Below are positions 53,059-62,851 of a stretch of DNA of 64,000 bases, in pieces. The stretch comes from SHLQ01 sp964494395. GTDB lineage: Bacteria > Actinomycetota > Acidimicrobiia > Acidimicrobiales > SHLQ01. Where the stretch lies: positions 29,662 through 93,661 of the forward strand of contig CAZBTI010000001.1 of NCBI GenBank assembly GCA_964494395.1, given 5' to 3'. Within the stretch, counting starts at the first letter, position 1, and every line of letters begins with the position of its first letter. The translations under genes and the position numbers were made by a program. A model generated the notes under the pieces. The model was given only the letters and a program-made list of their open reading frames with translations. It did no database searches and was not told the DNA's origin.

Positions 53059-54264
53059 CTATCGTTGCGCTTCCAGGACCACGAACTTGGCGTTTGACCC
53101 AACGTTGTTGGCACTACCGAAGATCTTCTTCAACTTGGCGTGATAGGCGAGGTGACGATTGCCCACGACGACCAACTTTCCGCCTGGACGCAGCACTTTG
53201 TGGGCGTCGACAAACATTGACCATGCAACCTCATCTCCCAGCACGCGATCCTCATGGAATGGCGGGTTGACGACGACGAGGTCGACGCTGGCTGGTTCGA
53301 GCACGTTCACGAGCCGATGCGCGTGGTGGAAGTCCACTCCCCCTGCGCCTGCGGGCCTGCTCGCCATCCACGATGCAGTCGCCGCCTTGATCGCCAGTGC
53401 CGAATCATCGACCGCGTGCACGTGATGTTCGACCGCGGCCTGGTCGGCAATTGCGGCCAAGTAGAGGCCGACGATGCCATTACCGCAACCGAGGTCGACG
53501 ACCCGGAACGGCGCGCCGTCGATCGCTGCGTCCTCGGGGATCAACTCGTCGATGGACCGAAGTGAATCGAGCAGCAGGCTGGTACCAGGATCGAGTTTGT
53601 TCGGCGAGAAGCCGCCACCGTGGTTGATGAGTGTGTGGCCGTGGGCCTTCCACGTCTTTGGCCATGGGTTCGGCCGAGGCGTGCGATCGGCAGCGAGTAC
53701 GACTTGAATGAGCCGCGCCTTCTTCTTCGCAAGCGACGTGGTGGTTGGCCCAATGACCTTTTCGAACGCATCGATCGTCGAGGTGTGGATGTGCTTGGCC
53801 ATGCCAGCGCCGATGATTCGCGTGCTCGCCGTGAGGTGTGGGCGCAGTATGTGCAGAATCTCAACGAGCTGCGGTGTGGCTTTCGGAATCTTGATGATGA
53901 CGAGGTCGAATGGCTGATCGGACATGGTCTCGTCGAGATCGAGGATCGACTGGACCCGCACTCCCGCAACTACCTCGGGGGTGAGGTTGCTGGCTTCGAG
54001 GTTCTCCGAGATCGCCTGTCGACCAGCGGCCGATTCGTTGATGACGATGGGGCCAAAGGATGCAAGCCCACAGGCGAGCGCTCCAAAGCTATCGCCGATG
54101 ATGATCGTGTTCGCACCTTCGATATCGGCCTCGATGGTCGCAAGGTCGGCGAGATCGTCGAGCACATACTCATCGGCTGCATCCCAGGCACGTAGTGGCC
54201 GCTTTCCGGCGCGAGGCACCCGGGACAGCGTAAAGCTGCCCTTTCCGACATTGAGCGTGTCCAT
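53059..54264 (-). CDS. RlmG/RsmC-like rRNA guanine methyltransferase
   Basis: 401 residues with the two-domain layout of RlmG/RsmC. The N-terminal half is a degenerate methyltransferase fold (TIIIGDSFGALACGLA). The C-terminal half is catalytic, with DLGCGNGIVGLYLAA for SAM binding and VVVNPPFHEDRVL, the N-P-P-F motif of N2-guanine methylation. The target is likely a guanine in 23S or 16S rRNA. It follows the AAA gene by 9 nt. TAGACA lies 6 nt before the ATG. Confidence 0.88.
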   Translation of the reverse strand: MDTLNVGKGSFTLSRVPRAGKRPLRAWDAADEYVLDDLADLATIEADIEGANTIIIGDSFGALACGLASFGPIVINESAAGRQAISENLEASNLTPEVVAGVRVQSILDLDETMSDQPFDLVIIKIPKATPQLVEILHILRPHLTASTRIIGAGMAKHIHTSTIDAFEKVIGPTTTSLAKKKARLIQVVLAADRTPRPNPWPKTWKAHGHTLINHGGGFSPNKLDPGTSLLLDSLRSIDELIPEDAAIDGAPFRVVDLGCGNGIVGLYLAAIADQAAVEHHVHAVDDSALAIKAATASWMASRPAGAGGVDFHHAHRLVNVLEPASVDLVVVNPPFHEDRVLGDEVAWSMFVDAHKVLRPGGKLVVVGNRHLAYHAKLKKIFGSANNVGSNAKFVVLEAQR

Positions 54265-54273
54265 CGATGATGT

Positions 54274-55305
54274 CTACGAGGGCGGAGGCTCGATCGCCAA
54301 CATGCGGGCGGCTTCCATGAAGTCGATCGCATGCAGCGTGCTGACAGTCGTCAAGTTAAGGCCGTCAACTCCATCCATACCGTGAGCACCGAGCGCTGAA
54401 CCCTGAGACAAGCGCACGGCCTGTCGGTTGATCGCCTGCTCGAAGAGATTTCGGGCGTATCGGGCGTTGCCGAACTCTTCGCCTCGAGGAGCGTCGCCGA
54501 GAATGAGCGAGAGGACCGATTCGACATCTGGGTCGAGTTTGTAGTCGGCGTCCCCGACAAGCTTGTTGGTGATCGCGACGAGCTCATCACCGCTGTAATC
54601 GGGGAACGTGATCTCGCGAGCGAACCGAGACCGAAGCCCCGGATTCGATTTGAGGAAGTCGTTCATGAGTCGGGGATAGCCAGCGACGATGACGACCAGA
54701 CGATCACGGTGATCTTCCATCCGCTTGATCAGCGTTTCGATCGCCTCTCGACCAAAGTCGTTCCCGAGCACGCCGGCCGGAGACAGGCTGTAGGCCTCAT
54801 CGATAAAGAGGACGCCATCGAGTGCTCGCCGGACGGCCTTGTTGGTCTTGTTCGCGGTGTGGCCGACGTATTGTCCGACCAGTCCAGCCCGGTCGACCTC
54901 GACGAGGTGACCCTTTTTCAGAAGACCGAGCGCCCCGTACATCTCGCCGATCAACCGGGCGACCGTGGTCTTGCCCGTACCCGGGTTGCCGAGGAACACG
55001 AGGTGCTGGCTAGTCGGTACTTCGGCCAGGCCGTGGTCTTGGCGGCGCGCTTGCACCTGAAGGAAGGCAATCTGGGTTCGAACCTGTTCCTTGACTGTGT
55101 CGAGCCCGACGAGGGCATCGAGATCTGCCTGAATTTCTTCTAACGGGCGTGTTTGGGTCGCGAGCGCACCCGTTCCGAGGCCAATGTTGCTCAAGCGTTC
55201 ATCGAGGCCAGACTCAGCTGCCTGCTTCTTCACCGTGTCCGCGGTCTTCTTCATGTTGACAGCGGTTTGCTGCAGCTTCTTCTTGAAACGCTCAACGTTA
55301 GACAC
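54274..55305 (-). CDS. CbbX/SpoVK-like AAA ATPase
   Basis: 343 residues. An N-terminal Lys-rich helix (residues 1-35) precedes a CbbX-type AAA domain: LVGLDTVKEQVRTQI, Walker A GNPGTGKTTVAR, the pore-loop region LVGQYVGHTANKT, Walker B GVLFIDEAYSL, and arginine fingers in GLRSRFAREITFPDY. The family remodels partner proteins (Rubisco activase in CbbX) or assists ESX secretion (EccA). The partner here is unknown. GTG start, TAGCGT 6 nt before it. Confidence 0.88.
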   Translation of the reverse strand: MSNVERFKKKLQQTAVNMKKTADTVKKQAAESGLDERLSNIGLGTGALATQTRPLEEIQADLDALVGLDTVKEQVRTQIAFLQVQARRQDHGLAEVPTSQHLVFLGNPGTGKTTVARLIGEMYGALGLLKKGHLVEVDRAGLVGQYVGHTANKTNKAVRRALDGVLFIDEAYSLSPAGVLGNDFGREAIETLIKRMEDHRDRLVVIVAGYPRLMNDFLKSNPGLRSRFAREITFPDYSGDELVAITNKLVGDADYKLDPDVESVLSLILGDAPRGEEFGNARYARNLFEQAINRQAVRLSQGSALGAHGMDGVDGLNLTTVSTLHAIDFMEAARMLAIEPPPS

Positions 55306-55385
55306 AATAGAACGCTAGCCGTGCGGGCCGCGTTTGGAGCGGTAAGCCACCAGTTGCTTCGTGTCGGCCATTTGCGGTGCGGGCC

Positions 55386-55958
55386 TTAGGCCGCGATATC
55401 GGCTTGCAACCTCGTCACGATGTAATCAAAGAGTGACAGAAGCGTTGCCTTTACCGATTCCCAGTCTCGGGCATCGCAATCGACAACCGGGACCTCATCG
55501 GGAACGCCGAGAGCGCCACGAATATCGTCGAGTCCATGATCGACATTTCCGTCGAATCGGTTGGCTGCAATAACGAAGGGAATCCCCTTCTTCTCGAAGT
55601 AGTCGATCGCAAAGAAACAGTCTTGGAGGCGGCGAGAGTCGAGCAGCACGACAGCGCCGAGGGCACCTTGGCTGAGATCGTCCCACATGAAGCCGAAGCG
55701 GCTCTGGCCAGGGGTACCGAAGAGAAACAGAACGAGGGCATCATCGATGGTGAGACGGCCAAAGTCCATGGCGACTGTCGTCGTGGTCTTGGTCGACACC
55801 TTCGTGACGTCGTCGATACCAACGCTGGCACCGGTGATGGCCGCCTCGGTACGAAGTGGTTCGATCTCGGAGACGGCACCGACGAAGGTGGTCTTGCCGA
55901 CGCCAAAGCCGCCAGCGACGACGAACTTGGCCGAGACCTGTGAGTTTGATTCAGACAT
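55386..55958 (-). CDS. cvnD: Conservon small GTPase (CvnD-like)
   Basis: 190 residues of the actinobacterial ATP/GTP-binding conservon protein, related to MglA/Ras: P-loop GGFGVGKTTFVGAV, switch-2 region LFGTPGQSRF, and guanine-specificity motif AANRFDG in place of NKxD. It is the last gene of the four-gene conservon, 3 nt after the DUF742 gene, and should cycle between nucleotide states under control of the roadblock protein and the sensor. Confidence 0.92.
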   Translation of the reverse strand: MSESNSQVSAKFVVAGGFGVGKTTFVGAVSEIEPLRTEAAITGASVGIDDVTKVSTKTTTTVAMDFGRLTIDDALVLFLFGTPGQSRFGFMWDDLSQGALGAVVLLDSRRLQDCFFAIDYFEKKGIPFVIAANRFDGNVDHGLDDIRGALGVPDEVPVVDCDARDWESVKATLLSLFDYIVTRLQADIAA

Positions 55959-55961
55959 TTC

Positions 55962-56345
55962 TTACAGCTCCCGGACCCTGTTGATAATCCTGGTCATGAT
56001 GTCGATGTTCTGCACCGTTGACGTGCCAGCCGACGAGTCGACCGTTGCGTGAGCGGCGAGAAGCTGTTCGTCAATCATCTGACTGACGAGCGTCATCGTT
56101 GTTCCTATCGGCAGCTTTAGGTGAGCTGAAAGCTCTGCTACCGAAATTGGCTTTTCCCGAGCCATATCCAAAAGCGCCTGTTTTTCAAAGCGCGCCTTCG
56201 CCTCAGGATTTGTTACTTCGACCAGCGTTTCCAGGCGTACAGAAGCCTGCGTAGTCGTCTTTCCTTGGGTAATCACAAACGGCCGCGTGCGCGGGGGTTC
56301 GTCTTCTTCGAAGACTACGCCGTCATCCCAGTCGTCTCTTCCCAT
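55962..56345 (-). CDS. cvnC: DUF742 conservon protein (CvnC-like)
   Basis: 127 residues. It has TRPFVITQGKT near the start, typical of the family's RPY-type opening, then a winged-helix-like part, KPISVAELSAHLKLPIGTT, with a long C-terminal helix. In Streptomyces conservons this protein sits in a membrane complex with CvnA, B and D. It is 7 nt after the roadblock gene. Confidence 0.9.
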   Translation of the reverse strand: MGRDDWDDGVVFEEDEPPRTRPFVITQGKTTTQASVRLETLVEVTNPEAKARFEKQALLDMAREKPISVAELSAHLKLPIGTTMTLVSQMIDEQLLAAHATVDSSAGTSTVQNIDIMTRIINRVREL

Positions 56346-56352
56346 TGCTCTG

Positions 56353-56772
56353 TTACGCCATTATTGAATTCTGAAGCTCTGCGATCAGTGCTGGCGATAG
56401 AACCTTGCCGGCGCGGTCGGAGAATACGGTCATTTCATAGGCAACACCGCCGAGGTCGGCGTTCTTGCCCGAGATCACTCCGAGAACGGCACCGTGGCCA
56501 ATGTTCGCGATGAGCAGGAAGCTCCGTCCCATCTCGATCATGACCCGCTGCACTTCGGTTTCACCAAAGCAGTTGGCAGCACCGTGGATGAGGCTCGAGA
56601 GCCCTGCGGTGATTGCGGCGAACTGGTCGGCGTTTGCCTCTGGGAGATCCTCGGACGTGGCGAGCTTGATGCCGTCAGCCGATACTGCGAGTGCGTGGTG
56701 AACGCCCTCGGTCTGATCTACAAAGTTGTTCAATAGCCATGCGAATGCTTCGCCTGGATTCTGGTCGCTCAC
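56353..56772 (-). CDS. cvnB: Roadblock/LC7 domain conservon protein (CvnB-like)
   Basis: 139 residues, a single roadblock/LC7 domain: LLNNFVDQTEGVHHALAVSADGIKLA followed by AAITAGLSSLIHGAA and a beta hairpin that ends ISGKNADLGGVAYEM (described by its parts). Such proteins are GAPs or adaptors for the MglA-like GTPase. GTG start overlaps the sensor stop by GTGA. Confidence 0.92.
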   Translation of the reverse strand: MSDQNPGEAFAWLLNNFVDQTEGVHHALAVSADGIKLATSEDLPEANADQFAAITAGLSSLIHGAANCFGETEVQRVMIEMGRSFLLIANIGHGAVLGVISGKNADLGGVAYEMTVFSDRAGKVLSPALIAELQNSIMA

Positions 56773-59369
56773 GAGTTATCTCCTTCGTCTGAGCTGACGT
56801 CATCGAGTCCTGCTGCGACGCCTGAGGCGAAGCTGCTGAAGGCACTCGCGCCTGCATTCTCTGATTCATCTGCATCTTCATCGCCGAGTGCGAGAGGAAG
56901 AACGCTTGGCCCTTCATCGACTTCTTCGATTGCTGCACCCGCATCACGGGTTGGAAGGCCACCGAAGGCACTAGCGCCCTCGGAATCGTCAGCCTCTTGT
57001 TCGATCTCTGATTCTTCTGGCTGATCGGCGGTCGCCTGGACGACCTCCATAGGAGTCGCCTCACGAGTCGATGAGGAATCGAGCTTGGTCAGTGGCCAGC
57101 TTCCCTCGTCTACCGATGCGTCGTCGGCACTGGTCTCGTCGGCTGCTTCGGCGTTCTCTTGCTCAGCCTCGGCCACGCCTTTGTCCTTGGACTTGGACTT
57201 GTTCTTGGACTTCGACTTGCTCTTGGACTTGTTCTTTTCCAACGACTTCAGCGGAGCAGGAACGATAGCTGATTCGTCATCGTCAGCGGTTTGCGCTGAA
57301 GTCTCTTCGAGCTCGTCAGCAGCAGAGTCCTCGGTGAGGTCCTCTGACATTGTTTCAACGGAGTCATCTTCGGAGACGGCGATTGGGTCCACCTCACGAA
57401 CAGGAAGTTCGCTCGCTGCGTCAGGCACTGGAAGTTCGTCAGACGCAACATCGGTCGACGACCCACCACCGAAGAAGTCCGAAGCGTTGTCGGCGTTAAC
57501 CGCACCGACGCTCGCTGGGGCCTGAATTGGGTTCTCGCCAACCTCGACTGGGAAGTGGCTCTTCGGAATCGAAACCGTAACGACGGTTCCCTGACCGGAA
57601 GTGCTTGCCAGCGATACGTGAACGCCGTGCTGTTCTGCGAGACGTCCAACCACAAACAGACCGAGAAGACGTGATGGCGCCTCATCGAGTTCGGGCGGGT
57701 TGGTCACACGTTCGTTGAGGATTGCGAGGTCCGCTTCGTTGATACCGAAGCCCTTGTCCTCGATCAGCAACTCGACCGAGGTGTGTGTTTCGACACCCGA
57801 AACAAAAACGGTGGTCGTTGGATCGGAGAACTGGGTTGCGTTGTCGAGCAACTCAGCGAGCATGTGGGTGATGTCGGTTACGACGGCACCGCTCATGTCG
57901 ATCTCTGGGAGAGCACCGATCTCGATGCGGTCGAAGAACTCGACCTCTGCGAGAGATGCACGAACGACGTTGTCGAAGACGACCGGGCGCTTCCACTGAC
58001 GTGGAGAGCGGTTACCTGCGAGCACGAGCAACGACTCAGCGTTACGACGCATTCGAGTAGCGAGGTGATCGAGCTGGTAGAGACCTTGGAGGGTGTCTGG
58101 GTCCTGCTCGTCGCTCTCGAGTTCGGAGATCATGGTGATCATGCGTTGGTTGAGCTGCTGGTTACGACGACCGAGGCTCACGAACATCTCGGCGACGTTA
58201 CGACGAGAGCGAGCCTGGTCGGATGCAACCTTGAGAGCACCACTCTGCATTTCGTTGAACGCATCGACGATGGTTCCGATCTCGTCGTCGTTTTCCTTTG
58301 GAAGCGGAGCGAGCTCTGGAACTTCATCGGATGCACCAATGGTACGAAGCTTGGCAACAGCTGCTGGCAGGCGGACGTTGGTCACGGTGCTGGCGTTTTC
58401 CATGAGACGGCTGAGCGGTCCAACGATCGAACGACCGATGGTGAAGACCATCACGAAGAGGATCAAACTACCGAGGAGTGCGAGGAAGGCGGAGAGCGAT
58501 CGTGCGGAACTCACTTGTGAGACGCTCTCGCTCACGTCGGCGGCGAGGATGGCCTGACTGTTCTGCGAAGCCTCGTTCCATTCGGTGCGGTTGTGCTCGA
58601 GAGCGTCGAGGAGATCGACGCCAGTGAGGGTCGACGTTGCCTGATCGACGAAATCAGCTGGGAGTTCTTGGCCTGAGACGTTGTTCAGTTCGGCTTGGAG
58701 AAGTAGCTGAGCCGAGTCGAGGTCGTTGCTTGCGTCAGATCGAGCAGGATCGACGAATGGCTGAGTGCCATCGGAAAGACGGACATCGCCAGCTTGGTCA
58801 CGAGCAGCAGCGGCTGAACCGAAGCTCGCTACGACACCACGAGCAGTGCTTGCCTCGATGCCTTGGGTCTTGAGGAGCTCAAGGACCGACTCTTCTTGAA
58901 GGCGCGAGGCTGTACGGGCATCGTCCATTGCGATGATGGTCAGTACCGAGTCAGCGTCGAGGCCGACGAGAGGCTGTTCAGCAATGCCGAACTCGACTGC
59001 GTCGAGCGCATCGTGGTAGCTGTCGAACGCCTCTGGGGTCTCTTCGCCACGGTTCTCCAAGAGTTCGTCTTGGGCAACCGCTGCAACGACCCAACCAGCG
59101 GCGTCGCCTTGAAGCTCAATGCGATCGAACGTTGCGTCGGTGATCTCCATGAGATCGGCCACGCCTTCACCGCCACTGAACACGGCGAGGCGCTCATTGG
59201 CAATGTCGATCCAAAGATCATCGAGGTTCGAAATCGTCCCTACGGCGACTTGAGCGTCCTCGTTGACCTCGCTTTGCTGATTCTGGTTTCTAATGCCCAC
59301 GAAGGCGACAACAGCGAGTGCTATTAGCGGCACTGCCATCATCAGGATGAGTCTGCTTCGAATATTCAT
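56769..59369 (-). CDS. cvnA: Conservon sensor histidine kinase-like protein (CvnA-like)
   Basis: 866 residues. One N-terminal membrane helix (LILMMAVPLIALAVVAFVGI), a large extracytoplasmic nitrate/nitrite-sensing-type helical domain, a second membrane helix near residue 290 (LSAFLALLGSLILFVMVFTI), a HAMP-like region, a dimerisation segment LDHLATRMRRNAESLL, and a HATPase_c domain (ELLDNATQF, EDKGFGI). The last ~230 residues are acidic and disordered with a Lys/Ser run (KSKSKSKNKSKSKDK). Downstream genes are coupled to it. Confidence 0.92.
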   Translation of the reverse strand: MNIRSRLILMMAVPLIALAVVAFVGIRNQNQQSEVNEDAQVAVGTISNLDDLWIDIANERLAVFSGGEGVADLMEITDATFDRIELQGDAAGWVVAAVAQDELLENRGEETPEAFDSYHDALDAVEFGIAEQPLVGLDADSVLTIIAMDDARTASRLQEESVLELLKTQGIEASTARGVVASFGSAAAARDQAGDVRLSDGTQPFVDPARSDASNDLDSAQLLLQAELNNVSGQELPADFVDQATSTLTGVDLLDALEHNRTEWNEASQNSQAILAADVSESVSQVSSARSLSAFLALLGSLILFVMVFTIGRSIVGPLSRLMENASTVTNVRLPAAVAKLRTIGASDEVPELAPLPKENDDEIGTIVDAFNEMQSGALKVASDQARSRRNVAEMFVSLGRRNQQLNQRMITMISELESDEQDPDTLQGLYQLDHLATRMRRNAESLLVLAGNRSPRQWKRPVVFDNVVRASLAEVEFFDRIEIGALPEIDMSGAVVTDITHMLAELLDNATQFSDPTTTVFVSGVETHTSVELLIEDKGFGINEADLAILNERVTNPPELDEAPSRLLGLFVVGRLAEQHGVHVSLASTSGQGTVVTVSIPKSHFPVEVGENPIQAPASVGAVNADNASDFFGGGSSTDVASDELPVPDAASELPVREVDPIAVSEDDSVETMSEDLTEDSAADELEETSAQTADDDESAIVPAPLKSLEKNKSKSKSKSKNKSKSKDKGVAEAEQENAEAADETSADDASVDEGSWPLTKLDSSSTREATPMEVVQATADQPEESEIEQEADDSEGASAFGGLPTRDAGAAIEEVDEGPSVLPLALGDEDADESENAGASAFSSFASGVAAGLDDVSSDEGDNS

Positions 59370-59390
59370 GGTTCTGTTTGGTCCCCTCGC

Positions 59391-59747
59391 CTAGAGGCGG
59401 TTGAGAATTTCTGCTCGTTTTGCGTCGTACTCGGCCGTTGTGATGAGGCCATCGTTGAATAGTTGGGTGAGTTTGCGGAGCGCTTCCTTCACGTCTCCGT
59501 CATCACCTGAGGCTGCCTTTGGGGCTGGTCGACCTTGACCACCACCGCTACCGGGCGAGCCCGGAGCGCCTCCGCCACGACCATTTCCCACGGGTCGGCC
59601 GCGATACATGATCTGGCCGCCTGCGCCGCCGCCAGGTGCTCCTGGGGCGCCACCGCCGCCGCCTCCGGGAGCTCCTGAACCATTGCGATCTTTGTCGACT
59701 GCGTTCTTGAGAAGTTCAAGGTTTCGCTTCTTACGGTCCTTCGACAT
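59391..59747 (-). CDS. SHOCT-domain protein with Gly-rich linker
   Basis: 118 residues: a short charged N-terminus, a low-complexity Gly/Pro/Ala region (residues 24-76), then a SHOCT motif, EALRKLTQLFNDGLITTAEY, ending in KRAEIL. SHOCT domains are small oligomerisation modules. It precedes the sensor kinase gene by 21 nt, so it is probably the first gene of the conservon transcript. Confidence 0.82.
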   Translation of the reverse strand: MSKDRKKRNLELLKNAVDKDRNGSGAPGGGGGGAPGAPGGGAGGQIMYRGRPVGNGRGGGAPGSPGSGGGQGRPAPKAASGDDGDVKEALRKLTQLFNDGLITTAEYDAKRAEILNRL

Positions 59748-59811
59748 ATGGTTTCTCCTTTCGTGGGTTGGTGGTTAGTGGGTTGGTATGGAAGAGGTTC
59801 GGTATTCGCCG

Positions 59812-61206
59812 TTATCCGGCGAACTCGTCCTCGTAGAAGGCATCGATTTCGTCTTCGACAAGAGCGTCGGTGTAGTCGACGTAGTCGTCGTTGTATGCCG
59901 GCAGTGCGTGCTCGGCGATGTCGAGACCAATCATTTCCTCTTCGACCGAAACTCGGAGCCAGCCGATTTCGCGGAGGACGATGAACATTGCGGCCGAGGC
60001 CACGCCGACGAAGCCGAGGATGGCTGCGAGGCCGATGGCCTGGGTTCCGAGGAGGCTGAAGTCTCCGTAGAGGAGGCCAGCAGCACCGCCGCCACCAATC
60101 ACGGCGTCGGGGTCGGCGAAGATGCCGACGGCGAGAATGCCGTACGAGCCACAGAAGAGGTGAACCGGGATAGCGCCGACAGGATCGTCGATCTTGAACC
60201 GGTCGAGTGCGAGTACACCCTGGGTAGCGATGATGCCGCCGATGAAGCCGACGATCATGGCCGAGAAGATGTTGAGGTTAAGCGCACCTGCGGTAATCGA
60301 CACGAGGCCGCCGAGAACACCGTTACCGATAAGGGTTACGTCTGGAACCTTGAGGGAGAGCCAGGTGGTGATGGTACCGCCGAGGCCGCCGAAGGCAGCT
60401 CCGAGTGCGGTGACCGCTGCGACCTGACCGAGCTGGATGTCGGCCGAAAGAATCGAACCGGAGTTGAACGCAAACCAGCTGACGAGAAGGATGAAGACAC
60501 CGAGAACAGCGAGGGGCACGTTGTGACCCGGGATCGGGATCGAGTTACCTTCGGAATCGAAACGACCAATGCGTGGACCGAGCAGCTTCGCACCGACGAG
60601 AGCTGCCATGCCGCCCACGCCGTGGACGAGTGCGCCGCCAGCGAGGTCGATGAAGCCAGACTGTGCGAGCCAGCCATCGAGGTTCCATACCCAGCTAATG
60701 GCGATTGGGTAGATGATTGCCGAAAGCATCGCCGAGTAGGTGAAGTACGCCTTGAACTGCACACGCTCAGCCACAGCACCCGAAACAATCGTTGCGGTAG
60801 CAGCGGCGAAGCCGGCTTGGAATACGAAGTGGACAGGGAGGGTGAGGTTGCTCGTGTACGGCGCAAGGTCGTCGGGAGCTCCCCACAACCAGCTGAACCC
60901 GAACCATGCCGCACCACTGAATGCAATGTGGTAGCCAACGAGCGCGAAGCCCGAGACACCCACAACGAAGTCGAGGAGGTTCTTGAGCATCATGTGTGCT
61001 GCGTTCTTTGCACGGGTGAGGCCTGCCTCAACCATTGCGAAGCCCGCCTGCATGAAGACGACGAACATTGCACAGAACAAGATGAACAGGTTGTCTGCAA
61101 AGACGCCCGGTACGGAGGTATCAACCTTCGCCGTTTGTGCTGCCACTGGTGTGGCTTGCAGGAGTACTGCCGCTAGTACGGCAAACCCTGTGATCCGCTT
61201 TTTCAT
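59812..61206 (-). CDS. amt: Ammonium transporter (Amt/MEP family)
   Basis: 464 residues with a signal peptide (ITGFAVLAAVLLQATPVAAQ) and 11 predicted membrane helices. Motifs: FCAMFVVFMQAGFAMVEAGL, AGFAAATATIVSGAVAER, the pore His in LAGGALVHGVGGM, the second His region IPVHLFCGSYG, and a cytoplasmic acidic tail (NDDYVDYTDALVEDEIDAF). It imports ammonium, and would also recapture ammonia lost from the purine catabolism encoded nearby. No GlnK gene is adjacent. GGAAGG precedes the ATG. Confidence 0.95.
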   Translation of the reverse strand: MKKRITGFAVLAAVLLQATPVAAQTAKVDTSVPGVFADNLFILFCAMFVVFMQAGFAMVEAGLTRAKNAAHMMLKNLLDFVVGVSGFALVGYHIAFSGAAWFGFSWLWGAPDDLAPYTSNLTLPVHFVFQAGFAAATATIVSGAVAERVQFKAYFTYSAMLSAIIYPIAISWVWNLDGWLAQSGFIDLAGGALVHGVGGMAALVGAKLLGPRIGRFDSEGNSIPIPGHNVPLAVLGVFILLVSWFAFNSGSILSADIQLGQVAAVTALGAAFGGLGGTITTWLSLKVPDVTLIGNGVLGGLVSITAGALNLNIFSAMIVGFIGGIIATQGVLALDRFKIDDPVGAIPVHLFCGSYGILAVGIFADPDAVIGGGGAAGLLYGDFSLLGTQAIGLAAILGFVGVASAAMFIVLREIGWLRVSVEEEMIGLDIAEHALPAYNDDYVDYTDALVEDEIDAFYEDEFAG

Positions 61207-61341
61207 TGAGCTTTCCTTCCAGTTCCGCGTGCGCTCGGTATCGGACGCGGTTTCGGTGTGTACCGAATAAATCGACGTAGAGTGAGGTCGTTGGATGGTC
61301 CGGAAGGACTAAAGACTGTTAATTTCCCGAGGAAGATCGCC

Positions 61342-62817
61342 CTATTGGGGGGTTGCAGCTGGCCTGCACAAACCGTCGTCGAAGGACGCAGCTGAGCGGT
61401 ACTGTTCGCGGATTCCATCAGATACAGAATCGGCGCGTGGTTCGGTCACCTGAGTCCTTTTCAGCGACCAAATCGAGGGAATTTCATCGAAAGTGGCGTC
61501 GTTTGCGCAAACGGCCGCCTGCACGGCAGCACCGGTGGCTACGGTTTCGTCGGTTTCGGGCACGTGAATCTCACGTTGAGTAATATCAGCTAACCGTTGG
61601 CGGTACGCCGCCGAGCGCGCCCCGCCACCCACGAGCATCAGACGCCCGTTAATCGATCCGCCACAATCCTCGAGCGCGCTGAGCCCCTCCAAGAGTCCAC
61701 ATATGACACCGTCGTGGGCTGCGCGGGCGAGGTGTTCGCGACTGGTCGAATTGGTGAGACCGACCATGATTCCCGACGATTCGGGGCGGTTGGGAGTTCG
61801 TTCACCGTCGAAATAGGGCACGAGAACGGGTGAAATGGCTTCGGTGCCAGCCGAAAGCGCCATTTCGCTCAGTCCAGAGGCATCGGTTCCGAGCCAGGAG
61901 GCAACGGTATTGGTCACTTTCGTGGCATTGAGGGTGCAAACCAACGGGAGGAACCCGCCCGTTGCATCGCTAAACCCGGCAACGGCACCGCTCACGTCGG
62001 TCGTACGTTGGCTCGACTTTGCATACACCGTGCCCGACGTGCCGAGCGAGAGCACCACGTCGCCCACGCCTAAGCCGAGGCCGAGCGCTGCGCCCATATT
62101 GTCTCCGGTCCCGGGGCCGACGATGGTCGTTGGCGACAACCCAAGTTCGCTGGCGACATCGCCCTGAATCTGGCCCGCGACTTCGTCGGGGCCAAGAACC
62201 TTCGGAAGTAGGTGTTCGAGGTCGGTCGATGAACCAGTCGCTGCCCGCAGTGGTTCTTGGAGATACGAACCGCTGTTCCCATCGAACCACCCCGTCCCTG
62301 ATGCGTCACCTCGATCGGTGACGTGCTCTCCCGACAGCCGCCACGTCAGATAGTCGTGCGGCAACATGATCTTGGAGATTCGTTCGATGACGTCGGGTTC
62401 GTGTTCGGCGACGTAGGCAAGTTTGGTGACGGTGAAGGCCGCCACGGGAACCGATCCGGTGTTGTTTGCCCACCAGTCGGCTCCGAGCTCGGTGACGAGA
62501 CGATCGGCATTGGGAGCCGACGTCGTATCGTTCCACAGCTTTGCGGGACGCAGCGAGGCTCCAGACTCGTCGACGAGGGTAAGACCGTGCTGTTGGCCAG
62601 CGACCGAGATCGCGACCGCCTCGGAACGTCGATCACCCAGCTGCTGGCAGGCATCGACCAGCGCCGACCACCACGCTTTTGGGTCTTGTTCGGAAACCGG
62701 GGGTTGGGTGGGTGGGTGCTCGGACTTACCAGTGCTGACGAGTTCACCCGTTTCTGCGTTGCGGAGTTCCGCTTTTGTGGACTGGGTTGACGAGTCGATT
62801 CCGATTACTAGAGCCAT
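61342..62817 (-). CDS. xylB: Xylulokinase (FGGY family)
   Basis: 491 residues of the FGGY kinase family, xylulokinase branch: GIDSSTQSTKAELR (phosphate loop), ISVAGQQHGLTLVD (xylulose signature), PHDYLTWRLSGEHVTDRGDASGTG, GTGDNMGAALGLG and LMLVGGGARSAAYRQRLADI. It phosphorylates xylulose for the pentose phosphate route. No xylose isomerase is adjacent. It is divergent from the thioesterase gene with 34 bp between starts. Confidence 0.92.
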   Translation of the reverse strand: MALVIGIDSSTQSTKAELRNAETGELVSTGKSEHPPTQPPVSEQDPKAWWSALVDACQQLGDRRSEAVAISVAGQQHGLTLVDESGASLRPAKLWNDTTSAPNADRLVTELGADWWANNTGSVPVAAFTVTKLAYVAEHEPDVIERISKIMLPHDYLTWRLSGEHVTDRGDASGTGWFDGNSGSYLQEPLRAATGSSTDLEHLLPKVLGPDEVAGQIQGDVASELGLSPTTIVGPGTGDNMGAALGLGLGVGDVVLSLGTSGTVYAKSSQRTTDVSGAVAGFSDATGGFLPLVCTLNATKVTNTVASWLGTDASGLSEMALSAGTEAISPVLVPYFDGERTPNRPESSGIMVGLTNSTSREHLARAAHDGVICGLLEGLSALEDCGGSINGRLMLVGGGARSAAYRQRLADITQREIHVPETDETVATGAAVQAAVCANDATFDEIPSIWSLKRTQVTEPRADSVSDGIREQYRSAASFDDGLCRPAATPQ

Positions 62818-62851
62818 TGCTAATGCATAGCAAACAGTACGCTTCGCAACC

